This document shows positions 10,663-22,537 of a DNA stretch of 64,000 nucleotides, in pieces; position 1 is the first letter of the stretch, and every line of letters begins with the position of its first letter. The notes below the pieces were generated by a model. The model searched no databases. It was not told the origin of the DNA and saw nothing but the letters and a program-made list of their open reading frames with translations. The stretch is from NCBI GenBank assembly GCA_001972305.1, contig BDDD01000059.1, forward strand, positions 578,358-642,357, written 5' to 3'. A program made the position numbers and the translations under genes. Source of the stretch: Cephalotus follicularis. Taxonomy: Eukaryota; Streptophyta; Magnoliopsida; Oxalidales; Cephalotaceae.

Positions 10663-13276
10663 TTATAGGTACTTTTAAGCCATAGCTAATACAAATGATA
10701 TCAGTGCACATGCCAGTTGATTGTTGAGATAAGGATGTCAGGGGTATTTGGCTTTTGTTGTTGATACAAAGAGATAATAGTGGAGACTAGAGGATATTTC
10801 AATGGTTTGTGACTTCAATGATGTCTTTCGTCAAGACTTGACTCCCTTACCTCCACCCAGAGAGACAGAGTTTGTGCTTGATTTTTTTCACGAACAACGC
10901 TAGTTTCAAGGGCTTCTTATTGGATGAGACCACTGGAATTAAAGGAATTGAAGTTACATCTTCAGGAAATTCTTGACAGGGGTTTCACTAGACCGAGTGT
11001 TTCACCTTGAGGAGCAATGGTTCTCTTTGTCAATAAGAATGATGGATCCTTAAACATGTGCATTGGTTATTGGCACCTCAACAAGGTTACTATCAAGAAT
11101 AAGTACTCTCGACCGCATATCGACGAGTTGTTTGATCAGTTGGGGGGTTCTACAGTGTTCTCGAAGCTAGAATTGAGATAATGTTACCATCAGTTGCTGG
11201 TGAGATCAGAGGATAATTCGAAGACAAATTTTAGGTTGAAATATGGCCATTATGAGTTTATGATTATGCCATTTGGTGTGAGTAATACATTAGTTGAATT
11301 GATTGATTTGATCAACCATGTGTTCAGACCTTATCTTAATCAGTTTATTGTGGTTTTCATTAATGATATCTTGGTATACTCCAAGACTCTGGGGGAACAT
11401 GGAGAGAATCTTCACATGGCGTTATAGTTATTAAGGGAGAAACATGTTTATTCCAAGTTCAGCAAATGTGAGTTTTGGTTGACAGAGGTGTCTTTTCAGG
11501 GGCATATTATATCTAGTTCCAGGCTAGTAGTTGATCCAGTAAAGATAGAGGCTTTGAGAGATTGGAGACAGGAGACGAATACAATTGAGGTCCGTAGTTT
11601 GTTAAACTTAGCAGGTTATTATCATCGATTCGTCGAGGGGTTTTCACGGATTGCTACACCAATGACCAGATTGACACATAAAAAGACTCCGTTTGTATCG
11701 GATATTAAATGTGAGATGAGTTGAAGGAGTTGAAAGAACAGTTGATCTATGCACTAATCTTAGTTTTGTCAAATGAGAATGAGGACTTCATGGTTTACAG
11801 TGATGCCTCAAGGAAAGGTTTGTGTTATGTTTTTATGCACTATGGAAATGTGATTACCTATGCTTCTAGGAAGATCAAACCACATGAGGAGGCTATCCAG
11901 TGCATGATCTTGAGTTGGCGGCCATTATCTTTGCTTTGTGAAAATGGCTTCTCTACCTTTATGATACGAGGTTTGACGTGTTCACATATTACAAGAGCTT
12001 GAAACACCTATTTTCATAAAAGGATATGAATATGAGACATAGGAGATGGATGAAGTTGCTCAGGGACTACAACTGTGAGATACAGTATCATTCGGAGAAG
12101 GCAAATGTAGTCGTTGATGTTTTGAGTCGCATAATGGCTTGCTTGACGATTTGCCACGTTTAGGCACAACCATTTTTGCTTGGAAAGATTAAAAAGGCAC
12201 AAGATGGGGATGCAGAGTTACAGTTATTGGAAACAATTTTTGAGGGAGAGTTGAAGCAAGATTTTACTCTTCTTTCAAATGGATTGTTGAAGTATATAAG
12301 TAAAGTATGTATTCCAACCAGTGTTGAGTTAAAGGATGATATTTTATCTCAAACTCATAGATCTCGTTTCTTCATTCATCTAGGGAGTATGAAAATGTGT
12401 TAGGACCTTAAACTCAGATACTGGTGGAATAACATGAAGAGAGAGATTACAGATTTCATATCAAGATACCTGGCTTGTCAGCAAGTCAAGGAGAAGCACC
12501 AGAGGCTAGCGAGCTTGCTTCAACCTTTTTTTTATTCCAGAGTGGAAGGGGAAACATATTAGGATAGATTTATTCACCGGGTTACCTCAAACTCGTGGCA
12601 AACATGATGCCATTTGGGTTATGGTCAATCAACTCATGAAGTTGGCCCATTTCTTACCAATATGGATGAATTATTCCCTTGAAAGATTGGATCGAATATA
12701 TGTTTAGGAGATAGTCAAATTGCATGGGCTACCAATCAGTATTGTTTTAGTCGAAGACTCTGGTTTTCCTTCCATGTTTTGAAAGAGATTACAATAAACT
12801 TTGGGTACGAAGCTAAGTTTCAGTATTAATTTCCACCCACAGTCAGATGGCTAGTTAGAGAGAACTATTCATCCCTTAGAAGATATGCTGCATGATTGTG
12901 CTATCGAATTCAGGGGTAGTTGTGATGAGCATTTTCCATTTGTAGAGTTTTCCTACAACAATAGTTTTCATGCGAGTATTCAGATGCACTGTATGAGAAC
13001 TTGTATGGTTGGAAATTATCACTAGCATGTTGGGATTAGGTCAGTGAGATGAGTCTATTTGAGCCAGATATAGTATAGATCACCTTTGAAAATGTGAAAT
13101 TGATCAGGAAGAGATTGCTAGTAACTTATAATCGCCAGAAGAGTTATGCAGATGATCATCGGACATGCTTAGAGTTCTTCATTGATGATCATGTTTTTCT
13201 CTAAGTGTCACCAACGAAGGGGGTTATGAGATCGTGGAAGAAATGGAAACTTGCATCGAGGTACACTTGGCTGTTT

Positions 13277-16134
13277 GAGATTGTAATACCCTGCTCGTTC
13301 GTATATGTGTTTTACGGACTTTTAATATGTTTGTTTTCGGGCTTTTAAATTTTTGTTGTTATATGAAGTCCGTTTGCTCGGTATTGAGCCTATGTGTTTT
13401 GGGCTGACTGATACCAGCCTGAACCTTGGATATGTTGGTATGTGAATGCTTGGGTTTATGTTATGTCAATTCTTAATAAAAATAACTATTTTAAAACAAT
13501 TTTATCTCTTTTATAATTCAATTCTCTTTTATTTTATTTTAAAATTCCTTATTTTCTATTTTTTTTTATCTTATTTCCTTTTCTTCCCTCCCTATCCTTC
13601 TCTCACCCAAATCCCTCTCTTCTTCAAACTCTATCTCTCCAAAAATCTCTCCCTCTCTTAACTCCTCACGCGTTTTCTTCCTCTCCTTCCTTACCTAGCC
13701 CAAAATTCTCTCCCTTTTCCCGTTTAAGAGTGGTTTTTGGTTCATTGTGATATGCCATTCTCTTTTCTTTTGTCTGCTCATAGCCGAATTCTGCAAAGAT
13801 AGAATTGTTTTGGTTCCTGTGAAGTTGCTCCATTAAAAAGTCAGGTTTGTGCTAGTATTTCAATCCTTAATTGTCCTGTTTTAGTTATTATATCCTTTGA
13901 CAGGCTTTGAGGTTATACATTCTTTTTCTTCCCTTTTGTTTTCTGTTGATCAGTGAATTGAGTCTGGAAATCGTTGTGTTAATACAACAGTCTTGTGACA
14001 CCATTACAAGTTAGTTATTTCTTTTGCTGTGGTGGTTCATGCTACATTGTTATGAATCCGATTTTATGTTCATTTTGGCTATGAGAGGTTGGTTTTGCCT
14101 TCTATCAATTCGTAATATGTTGTTGTTCTGAGTCAGATGATCTGCCTTTAGGCATCTGTACTTATTGTAATCTGGTCTTAGAAACTGAAAATGACTGTTG
14201 ACAGTAATATTGGTTTATAAATAGGAATGCATGTGATTAGAGTTCACTTTGTTGTTTTTTGAATATAAACACTGGTCATAGAATTGTGTCAATTCTGTGT
14301 TTTCCTACTGACTAAATGCCGTATAATGTCTTGTGTATATGTTTATATGTCTCTGGTATAGAGTTATACATGTTTGGACAGTTTTTGCATTGAAAAATGT
14401 CGAGTTCTGCTGTTCTGTCGTCCAGAACAGTCGGCTGTTCTTATGGACAGTCGGCTGGTTTGGTTGTGTAGTCGGCTGCCTTATGAAGACAGTCGACTGC
14501 CTTGCTTTGCATAGTCGGCTGGACCTTTGTCACAGTCGACTGCCTGCAGTCTGGTTTGTGTAGTCGACTGACCCTGTTAGATAGTCGGCTGCCAAGCTTC
14601 TTCAGTCGACTGGTGCTCTGTAACAGTCGGCTGTTTTGCCCAGAAAATGCCTATTTTCATTTGTTTTGATCCGTTTGTTCTTAGAATCGATCTGGGTCTG
14701 TTCTAAACACTATAATGAATCTGCTTTATGTCTCTAATGATTCTCAGACCCTTATATGAATGGTTTTATATCTTTTAGATTGTTGTGCTTCAAAAGGAAG
14801 TTTGACCTAACAATCTTTTCGTAAGTACTTTTGTGAACGCATAAGGTATGGATATTCTGTTCTTTGATACTCTCTTCAACTTTATCGAGACAAAATTCAA
14901 GTTTGATTTATGAATGGATATTCATTTCCTTAATATGTTTCTTCGGTTTTGTGAACTTTGCTACGTTTCGAATTTGATATGTTCTGAAAATAAAGTCAGT
15001 TTTGACATTTTGCGAAATTGAGTGTTCTCGACTTTATTCTTATGATATGATAGATTATGATATGTTATATGTTATGGCCATCTCGTTTATAGGGAGAAAT
15101 AAATGAGTTGATACTCCAAATATGAAATGTATCGTTTAATAACGATTTTCGAATATGTTTTGAAAAGCATATTTTATGTGTTTCTAAATTGATTTTGATA
15201 AATCAATGTTTTGGAAATGAGTGAATATTGTGTAATTGTACCCACCTATGGGGCATACCATAGGCATGTCGTAGGCCTGGCACGGGGACATGACACTTTC
15301 ATAGCGGTGTGACTAGTCTACAGTGTCTCTGTATATTATGAATAAATCCCATGAGGTGGATTTATGGATCCGCTATGTATGATAGAGGCGTATGAATCGA
15401 TTCTAGTATATGGAATATGTGATAAGATATGTAATATGTGATATGATATGATATGAGAATTGACTTGTGTAGTGCCATACACCTCAATTCTAATGGGCAT
15501 GTGAAATTAGCGCCTCCCTTGACATATATGTTTCTAATATGTGATATGTTATATGGCTCAGTATGAATTATGAAATTGTGATTTTGAAATGTTTCGTATG
15601 TATATATTTCAAAGTTATGAATTGGGTTTCATGATGTTCGAAAATGAACATTTAAATGATTTACTGCTTAAGATTTCTGTTACGAGTTTTATTGAAATCT
15701 TACTGCTTTTAAATTATCGTTTACCGTTTTATATTCTTTATCTGTACTGAGGTTTGCTCAGCCGCATTTTTGTTTTCCATGCGGCAGGTTATCAGGAGCA
15801 GCGAGGGAAAGTGTGAATGAGAGATGACCACCTTTATGTCATGGATCCCTAGGAGTGTGATCCCTATGTGTTTTCAGTTAGAGTTTGTCATGAACAATAA
15901 GATACTTTTGCTTTATGTTTTTAATAATTGACCCTTGGAACATATGTTTTAAGTTTTATGAATATGTTAAGTTTTTTAGTTTATGATCAGTTTTCAGTAT
16001 GTTATGTTTTGACCGCCACGTTTTTGGCTAATAAAGTTATGCCTATGTTATGTTCAGTTAAGTTATGTTTTGTTAAGTTATGATCTGTATTATGACCTGT
16101 GACGACTCCCGACGTCCGGGGGTGTTACAGAGAT
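13277..16134. mobile_element. Solo LTR of a Tekay/Del-type gypsy element (2848 bp)
   Basis: The LTR runs 13282-16129, from TGTAATACCC to GGGTGTTACA, the terminal form usual for this lineage. It is flanked by the perfect 5-bp repeat GAGAT (13277-13281 and 16130-16134) and has no internal coding region. That is the product expected of LTR-LTR recombination. It lies in the integrase end of the surrounding Tekay-like pol. Inside are a pyrimidine-rich tract (13540-13730), the AGTCGRCTG array and a segment rich in ATATG words. Confidence 0.93.
14428..14633 (+). repeat. 21-bp-phased array, core AGTCGRCTG
   Basis: Ten copies of [C/T]AGTCGRCTG start at 14428, 14448, 14469, 14490, 14512, 14533, 14561, 14582, 14603 and 14624. 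The intervals are 20, 21, 21, 22, 21, 28, 21, 21, 21. The core is nearly invariant, palindromic when R is A, and the 11-bp spacers share no sequence. Confidence 0.95.
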
Positions 16135-16474
16135 TTTAGATCGAATTAGTAAGGTTGCTTACAAACTTGCATTGTCTCCAGCATTGTCAGAGGTTCAATG
16201 TCTTCCACGATTCTTTGTTGAGGAAGTATCATCGAGACCCTACACATGTGATTGATTATGAGCCGATACGCTGAGAGAAGACTTATCATATGAGGAGACA
16301 TCGATTCAGACTATGGACAGAGAAGAGCAACTATTGAGAACCAATACCATCTCTTTGGTTAAGGTTCTATGATAGTATCATGTTTTAGAGGAAGCTACAT
16401 GGAAATAAGTGGATAAAATGAGGGAGAAACACCCTCATTTGTTTATGGATAGTGGAATTTAGGAACTAGATTTT

Positions 16475-16490
16475 TATAAGGAGGGAAGAA
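16475..16490 (+). promoter_or_regulatory. Polypurine tract of the Tekay-like element
   Basis: A purine run (AAGGAGGGAAGAA) lies directly before TGTAGAGGTC, the inferred LTR start. Position and composition fit a PPT. Confidence 0.6.
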
Positions 16491-17031
16491 TGTAGAGGTC
16501 GAGATCCAGTATTTCTTTGTACAGTATTGTTGCATCATATTTATTTACTATACTGATATTATTCAAATTGGCTATCATAATTATTGAATTATTGGCTTGG
16601 AGTATTTATTACCCATATGTGTTCGTTCTGAGCGTTTTATTGACATTTTGAGGATGTGGGTTTATTAGAACTTAGTATATAAGCCAACCTAGGAAATTGC
16701 TAAGCTTTTGGTAGAATATCTCTATCTCAAATGCATCATGAATACATGGTTATTGCTTTATAAACTGTATAACATAATTTCTAGGCCATTTGGACTGATT
16801 GAATGAATTGGTTTGAGTTTAGTTGGTTGATTTTTTGATTATGTTGAAATTTGGAGACTTTAGACCTAAAATGAGTAATTGTTGATTTTGGTGGATCAAT
16901 TGATGTTTTAATGGTTTAAAAATGATCCAAGAAACTTGTTTAAATCTCATATGAACTGATTATAACGAAAGACTAAGTTTTGGTTGTGTTTTGGAAAATG
17001 GGGAAATGTGTTCTTGATGATTCTAGGTTCT

Positions 17032-17330
17032 TAAGCGGCGCTGCTTACCCATAAACGTCAATGCTTTAATACTTGTTTTTATTTGGTTTTTCTTTCTTCC
17101 ATTTTAACCGTCGACATTTAAGTCAACCTTTAGCTAAGCGTTGCCACTTAAGCTTCAATTTTATAAAAATTAGCTATTGCCTCTTTTTTTTATTGTTAAG
17201 CGACGACTCCTTAACTTAGTGTTGCCGATTAAGGTCATCGGTTAGCTTAAAAGTCACCACCTTATGTCACTCTATGACTTAAGTATTGACAATTAGACCT
17301 AAACGTCGCCATTTAGGGTCGACGCTTAGA
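17032..17330 (+). repeat. Degenerate array, core like AAGCGTYGMC followed by TTAA
   Basis: About ten loosely similar units occur (for example AAGCGTTGCCACTTAA, AAGCGACGACTCCTTAA, AAACGTCGCCATTTAG). Spacing is mostly 17-21 bp with some longer gaps. It resembles the clearer arrays in the other LTRs but is more decayed. Confidence 0.5.
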
Positions 17331-17569
17331 CTCCTAACCAAGTTTTAAATGGTATTCTTCTACTCATTTTTAAATGGTTTTACTTTGAGTACTTTCTTAG
17401 GCCTGTGTATGGTTTCAAAAGCGGTTTTAAACACTATATTAACCGCGAATCGATCAGAGATCGATCTTTGCCAAATATTGGATTATTTTCTTCACCGATT
17501 AGTACTAAATGACTTGTACTATGGTTTGACATTAGAGTGTTTGATTGTACCTTTTAGAGTGACCTTGTA

Positions 17570-17750
17570 GCTACTAGTTCAGGTATGTTATGCATCGAAC
17601 TTCGTTTGACTAATCTCTCTAACTAGTTAGTCACCTGCCTTGATTGGCATATTGTTTCGTAGCTTGTAGCTCAGGCATATTAGGCATCAGATTCTGTTCG
17701 ACTTATCCCTCGAACTAGATAGTTACCTGCCTTGATTGGCTTACTATTGC
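17570..17750 (+). repeat. Imperfect tandem duplication, about 100 bp
   Basis: Two diverged copies each run from TTGTAGCT through CACCTGCCTTGATTGGC (TTACCTGCCTTGATTGGC in the second). The duplication lies inside the Tekay-like LTR. No function is suggested. Confidence 0.7.
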
Positions 17751-17837
17751 ACTGGTTTAGTCCAGTCCATCTAAACCTAACTCTTGGCGGTATACCTCCC
17801 GAGGGTTTAGATTCACTACATTGATATTGTATTGAAA

Positions 17838-18135
17838 CACTACTAAAAAACAAGTCAACAGCGATGGCACTTCCCCTCACCAAATAGCTCCTCTCCATCA
17901 TGCATGGCGAGGGTCTGGCGAGGGCACGGTGAGAGTGCCTTACCCTCGCTGTAGATTGCCCTCGCCATGTGCGAGGGTGTGGCGAGGGTACGCTCCCCTC
18001 ACCGTCATCTGATCAGTACACGCCTCTACCCTCGCCAACCTTCTCATGGCAAGGGGCATGGCGGGGGTTATTTCCCTCGCCGTGTAGATTTGCTACAGAA
18101 TGGCGAGGGCATAACCCTCGCCATTCTACAGATTC
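17838..18135. repeat. CACTA-2 left TIR and subterminal repeats
   Basis: About a dozen GGCGAGGG/CCCTCGCC motifs in both orientations follow the terminal CACTACTA. In characterised CACTA elements such motifs bind the TNPA protein; that is the presumed role here. Confidence 0.85.
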
Positions 18136-18377
18136 TACTGATGGATTTATCAGCAGAATCCATTCCCCATATTCAAACAAAACCTACAATTCATTTTTCA
18201 GCAGCAACCACAATAACAATTTATATTTCAATTGTCCAATGGACTCCATCCATAAATACTCAATGGAACATTTCATTAACATTAGGGTAACAAAAAAATG
18301 TAAATGAACTTTATAGCGTATTTATTAAAAGTGTAATAAGTTTACAAACAGTCTTAAACTGTGTCAAAATCAACAAA

Positions 18378-19872
18378 CTACGACTCATCATCGCTATGGT
18401 CCGAGTTTGGAGATGGCTGGGAGGGGGGGTACCAGTTCTGCGACGAACTCTGATCAGATGGGGCCATCATCTGAGTCATTTGAGCCTGGGACACCTGATG
18501 TCGAAGCTCTGAGACCTCCTCGCGAACAGCTACGTCCATCCCGGAGCTAGCCTTTGATGGCTGTGAAGTGAATGGTCGACTCTGACATCCCATTCCCGAC
18601 TGAGCAAAGTGAAGTGCTTGTGGTAGCCTCTTCGTGAAAGTCATGTAGTTCCCAAATCCATGGATCTTGCCCTTCCGCGGACCTCCTGTCGCCTCTGTCC
18701 ATGCCACGACATTGAAGGGAGCTGACCTACTAATACCGTCGGGCCCAGTATCTGACCCGCTAGCATCCTTGTACTTCTCCTATAAAAAATACAAGATTAA
18801 TTAGTTAAGTAATTGACATATAAAGGGTAATTGACATATTCGTTACAGTTTGTGACTCGCCAGCCTCTCCACTACAATAGGAGGTGGAAGAGTATCATCC
18901 CCTGCCCTCCGATGTGTATCGTAAAATACATCCTCAAAATTGTTCCCCTTAGCCTCCTGTAAGTCAAATGCTATTTTGAATAAGTTTGAAACACAAATTA
19001 AGTTTATTAATCACCATAATTACAAATAAAGTTTATTACTTACCTCAATCTTAAGTGTTCTTTCCATCGTGTAACTACCGCCAATGTAGGTGGTGTGTGC
19101 TTCGTTCTTTCCATCTGACGCACACTAGCGCCCGTCATTGCCTTCTTCATATAGTTACGCATCCACTTTGGGTAATTCTCTTGCACATAACTATGGAAAG
19201 AAGGCCTGCTGTGTGCATTAGATGGCAGAAAATGGAAGTAGTCCAACAAAACATCAATGTCAAACAACGAAAATAAAAATATCATGAATAATATTAATTG
19301 TTAACTGCAACAGTTTTACTCACTAGTAACTTCTCCCACAGTAGTTCCTTCTCTGAATCGGGCCACTGGCTCCACGTGGTCCATGGTTGTAGTATTCTGC
19401 CCTTGATGATGGATGTTATGGTGCTCTTCACATCCATCTCCTCAAAACGCATGCAATTAAACAAATATTAGCACCAACATGATAGGTTAGTTTTAAAAAA
19501 AAAATGTACTTAAATTACTAGTTACTTGCCCATTGACACTGATATGCCGAATAGGCCTAGAATCCTCCACTCCCTGCGGGGTCAAGTCCGCCCCCCTACT
19601 AGCTCCCCTCATCCGTCGCTGATGGGAGCCTGATTCAAAAATATGGATATGTTTGACTGTAAACATGTATAACAAAATATAATAAAAAAATTTCGACAAT
19701 ACGAAAAACAGTTTAAGGTCAAATATCGTGACAAAACAAATTTCCTTACTAGCACTGGGAATATCGGTATCCTGCTCCCGTGTGTCTAACTCCATGAAGT
19801 CCAACTTGGGACGAGTAAATCCAGATGGTGTGGTGGAATCTCCAGGAATAGGAGAACCCTGCGCAGCATACC
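18378..19872 (-). CDS. CACTA TNPA-like protein (PF03004-type), multi-exon, 5' end not found
   Basis: Minus-strand blocks separated by apparent introns fit a plant En/Spm second-gene protein. In order they are: a segment with TTPSGFTRPKLDFMELD (from about 19872); an exon at about 19525-19629 (QRRMRGASRGADLTPQG); one at about 19330-19440 with TSIIKGRILQPWTTWSQWP, the usual family motif; one at about 19044-19285 (YPKWMRNYMKKAM, then WKEHLRLR before a GTAAGT donor); one at about 18845-18958 (GNNFEDVFYDTHRRAGDDT); and a last exon ending at 18378. The last exon has AWTEATGGPRKGKIHGFG, a short coiled coil (VREEVSELRHQVSQ) and an acidic end. The protein should bind the subterminal motifs. No ATG precedes the first block, so a 5' exon is missing or unrecognised. 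Exon limits come from splice signals read by eye. Confidence 0.65.
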
Positions 19873-19889
19873 TGCAAGAACTCACCGTA

Positions 19890-21244
19890 TTTAAAAACGA
19901 TACAAACTACATACAGTTATCCTATTATATATTATCAAATTATAGTGTCATGCCAAATTAAAAAGTTAAGAATACTATTACAAACATTATTTACTACATA
20001 TACTACACTATTAAAGAAAGGATTTATAGTGTTTGACATGATATGCACGATAAACTTTATATTCATTCACAATAGTTTTAACAAATGACTTCATACACAA
20101 GATAAAATGAAAACAAGAATTTTCGACCTTATACACATGAATTCATTTGATAATACTCAAATATATATACAAACTGGATTCATGTGATCACACTTGAACA
20201 ATTATAAACATTGGGTCAACTTGATACCCCTTTAAAAATCATATGGTTACACTTTCTCTCTTAAGAAATGTATTTTATCACTTATTCGTTTACAATTTAT
20301 ACATTATAACAAAGATTGAATTACTCGAACTAGTTTCATTCGATACAAACAATCATTGAATTTACTCAAATAACCATTCAATGAGAGCTAAGAAAATTAT
20401 CAAACTATCATAATTCAATGAGTCGTTGCAATTCATTATAAACCATTCACTAACAATTTATGTTCGAGTTCATAAAAGTCTTTACGGAAAGTGCAATAAG
20501 ATCGGACGAATATCAAGCCAACCCACCCGTTGACATAAAAATGAATGAGACATGTAAACATGTGATCCATAAGTATATTACATTCGTAATTCATTAATTA
20601 AAAATGTAGGAAACAAGAAAAATAAAGTCTAGTTAAAGGGTATACGAGAAACATGCTAATCAGCAAAACTCACCAGGTTGTAGTTTATTAGACATAACTT
20701 TCTCCAGAAATTAATTATTATTATATTTTTTTGTAAGACGAAGTCCATTGAATCGTAGATATCAAGACCTTTGAAACTATCCTATCATGATTCCAAACCA
20801 TTTGAATGATCAAATCCTATCTAATACGAATTTTCTTTAAAGACATGTATAATCACAACATTCTTGCAATACAAAGTTTAAATTCATCAAATTTCTACTT
20901 ATAATCAATTTTCTTTAACTCAAATTGAAAACAATAATCTATGGCACATTATGCCTTGATCTCAAATAAACAAACCACCATCATATAAAATCTAAGCAAT
21001 ACAATGATGATACCCAAAGTTAACCTTTCAAACTCAAAACCTTATAATTCAACAGTATACTATACTTTCATCCTACAACTATATATATATATATACTACT
21101 AATATAAATTATACATATGCATATATATACACAAATACATATATATTATTAGTATATATATATAAAATCAGTTTGTTTATAAATATATCTACATATAAAT
21201 TCAGTTTATAAATATATATATACTTATATTATTAGTATATATAT
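19890..21244. other. CACTA-2 internal noncoding DNA
   Basis: AT-rich DNA holds no recognised gene. Its last 180 bases are TA-rich, with minisatellite-like words (ATAAATTCAGTTTATAAA). The same words resume at 32454, so Tat-1 inserted into this tract. Confidence 0.6.
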
Positions 21245-21999
21245 ATATACAGAAATCCTTCCTTCAACAATGTTCTGCGTGGAGGACTTTGATTTGTTAA
21301 TGGAAACGCTGAGAAATATGTCTGAGAAGAAGGTTTGGTTGATAATCCCTGCACAGAGTAAGCAAACTCGTTGAAGGCCCATGAGGTTGTTCTCCCGGGG
21401 ACACTCCAACGCTCAAGTTAAACAATGCACATGAAGTTTTAGGTTCTTTAGTATGCAAAAATGGCTGACATTTGTTTAGACAGTGAAACTGGTATTTATA
21501 GTGCTGGTTTGTAACCGTTTGAGCATGAAATTCGGAGATGATTACTGTGCCCCTAAGGAAATACCGAGGATCTCGAGCCATTTTCTTGATTCTCCTCCTG
21601 ATTTTGTGCCAGTACGTTTATCATATCTTATCTTTCCATGTTTGAAGAGGTAAATCCCTGGGATGTAGGCTGATTTTAAGGCTTCATCTTAAGAAGGAGG
21701 AGGAAGGAAAGGTCCTCTGGTCTCTTATTTGCTTCAAGGTCTTCAACGTCAAGAGCTTTTTCAAGGGCTTGTGCCTGAAGCATTAAGTCATCTGCAATGC
21801 TGCTAAGGAAGCAGTCCTCTGCATTGCAGTCAAGGAGGAGGTCCTTGGCACTGATGCCGAGGAGGATGTCCTCTGCATTTCTGACGAGGAAAAGGTCATC
21901 TGTCTTATATTCATGTAAGGTTTAATGCATTTGGACACTTGGCTACGTCCATGGATGACACGTGTCGTTCTGTGTATAGATAGAGTTTTCTCCATATCA
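21245..21999 (-). repeat. Tat-1 3' LTR
   Basis: It matches the right LTR end to end, finishing at CATATCA. The first bases merge with flanking TA repeat, so the left limit is uncertain by a few bases. Its 27-bp array has one unit fewer than the right LTR. Confidence 0.88.
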
Positions 22000-22537
22000 T
22001 ATGCCCCTCTGGTCCGTCTTCTCTGGCTGTGGCAGAGGAGGATGAGCAGAGCTGGGAGTTTTCACTCGAGCAGACTTCCATTGCGTAACCTTCAGTCTTA
22101 GTTAACTATCACAATTGGGCTTCATCAAACCTACCTCGATTGCTGGACTTGTTTATTTGGCCCAAATCCAAAACCATTAAGAGGCGTATAGGACACGATT
22201 TACACCTGGCGTATTCTGCGTATTTTCGGCCTCGGCCGCTTCGTTTTTTGGGTCTGATTTGACGGTTCATTCCTCAGCCGTTAGATTTGCAGGGTTTGGA
22301 GGGCTAGGATTCGAGCATTGGATCTTTAAAAGATATCTTTCTCAAAGAAAAACTCTTTGTCTTTTTTATTTCAAAACTTCACATTCTTACTGAGAGCTGC
22401 CCAGATTTCCAGTGCTTTCAAATCTCCCTTGCTCTTCCAAACTTTGGTCAAAATTCTCGGTAAGTGCCTGTCGTCTTCTTGTTAAATCAGGTTGACCTAG
22501 GATTTCCTTAGTCTCTTCTCCTCTATGTCTGATATAG

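Larger units (their letters stand above)
10730..16445 (+). pseudogene. Tekay-like pol remnant (RT, RNase H, integrase, chromodomain)
   Basis: Recognisable blocks in order are the pre-RT segment (VCDFNDVF, PPPRETEF) and RT. In RT, YGHYEFMIMPFGVSN precedes the catalytic site, which appears as VVFINDILVYSK rather than the usual IDD. RNase H follows (YSDASRKGL, ITYASRKIKPHE), then integrase zinc-binding and core blocks. After the solo LTR the C-terminus resumes with a chromodomain-side segment (YKLALSPALSEVQ to about 16445). The order and wording fit Tekay/Del chromoviruses. The region is non-functional. Domain limits are approximate. Confidence 0.8.
16491..17837 (+). repeat. Tekay-like 3' LTR, first part
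   Basis: It starts TGTAGAGGTCGAG right after the PPT and continues to the CACTA-2 insertion point. The last three bases (AAA) are the target duplicated by CACTA-2. No long gene lies in it. Confidence 0.65.

Noticed and set aside
13446-13661. Plus-strand frame with FYFILKFLIFYFFLSYFLFF, looking like a membrane protein
   Set aside because: It is the pyrimidine-rich tract of the solo LTR read as Phe/Leu; position inside an LTR and lack of conservation argue against a gene.
14428-14633. CRISPR-like array (regular short repeats with unique spacers)
   Set aside because: The core is only 10 bp, spacers are 11 bp, there are no cas genes, and the context is a plant LTR; CRISPR arrays have 23-50 bp repeats and similar-length spacers.
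21061-21244. TA-rich tract as a replication origin or centromere satellite
   Set aside because: Simple TA microsatellite/minisatellite split by the Tat-1 insertion; no higher-order repeat.
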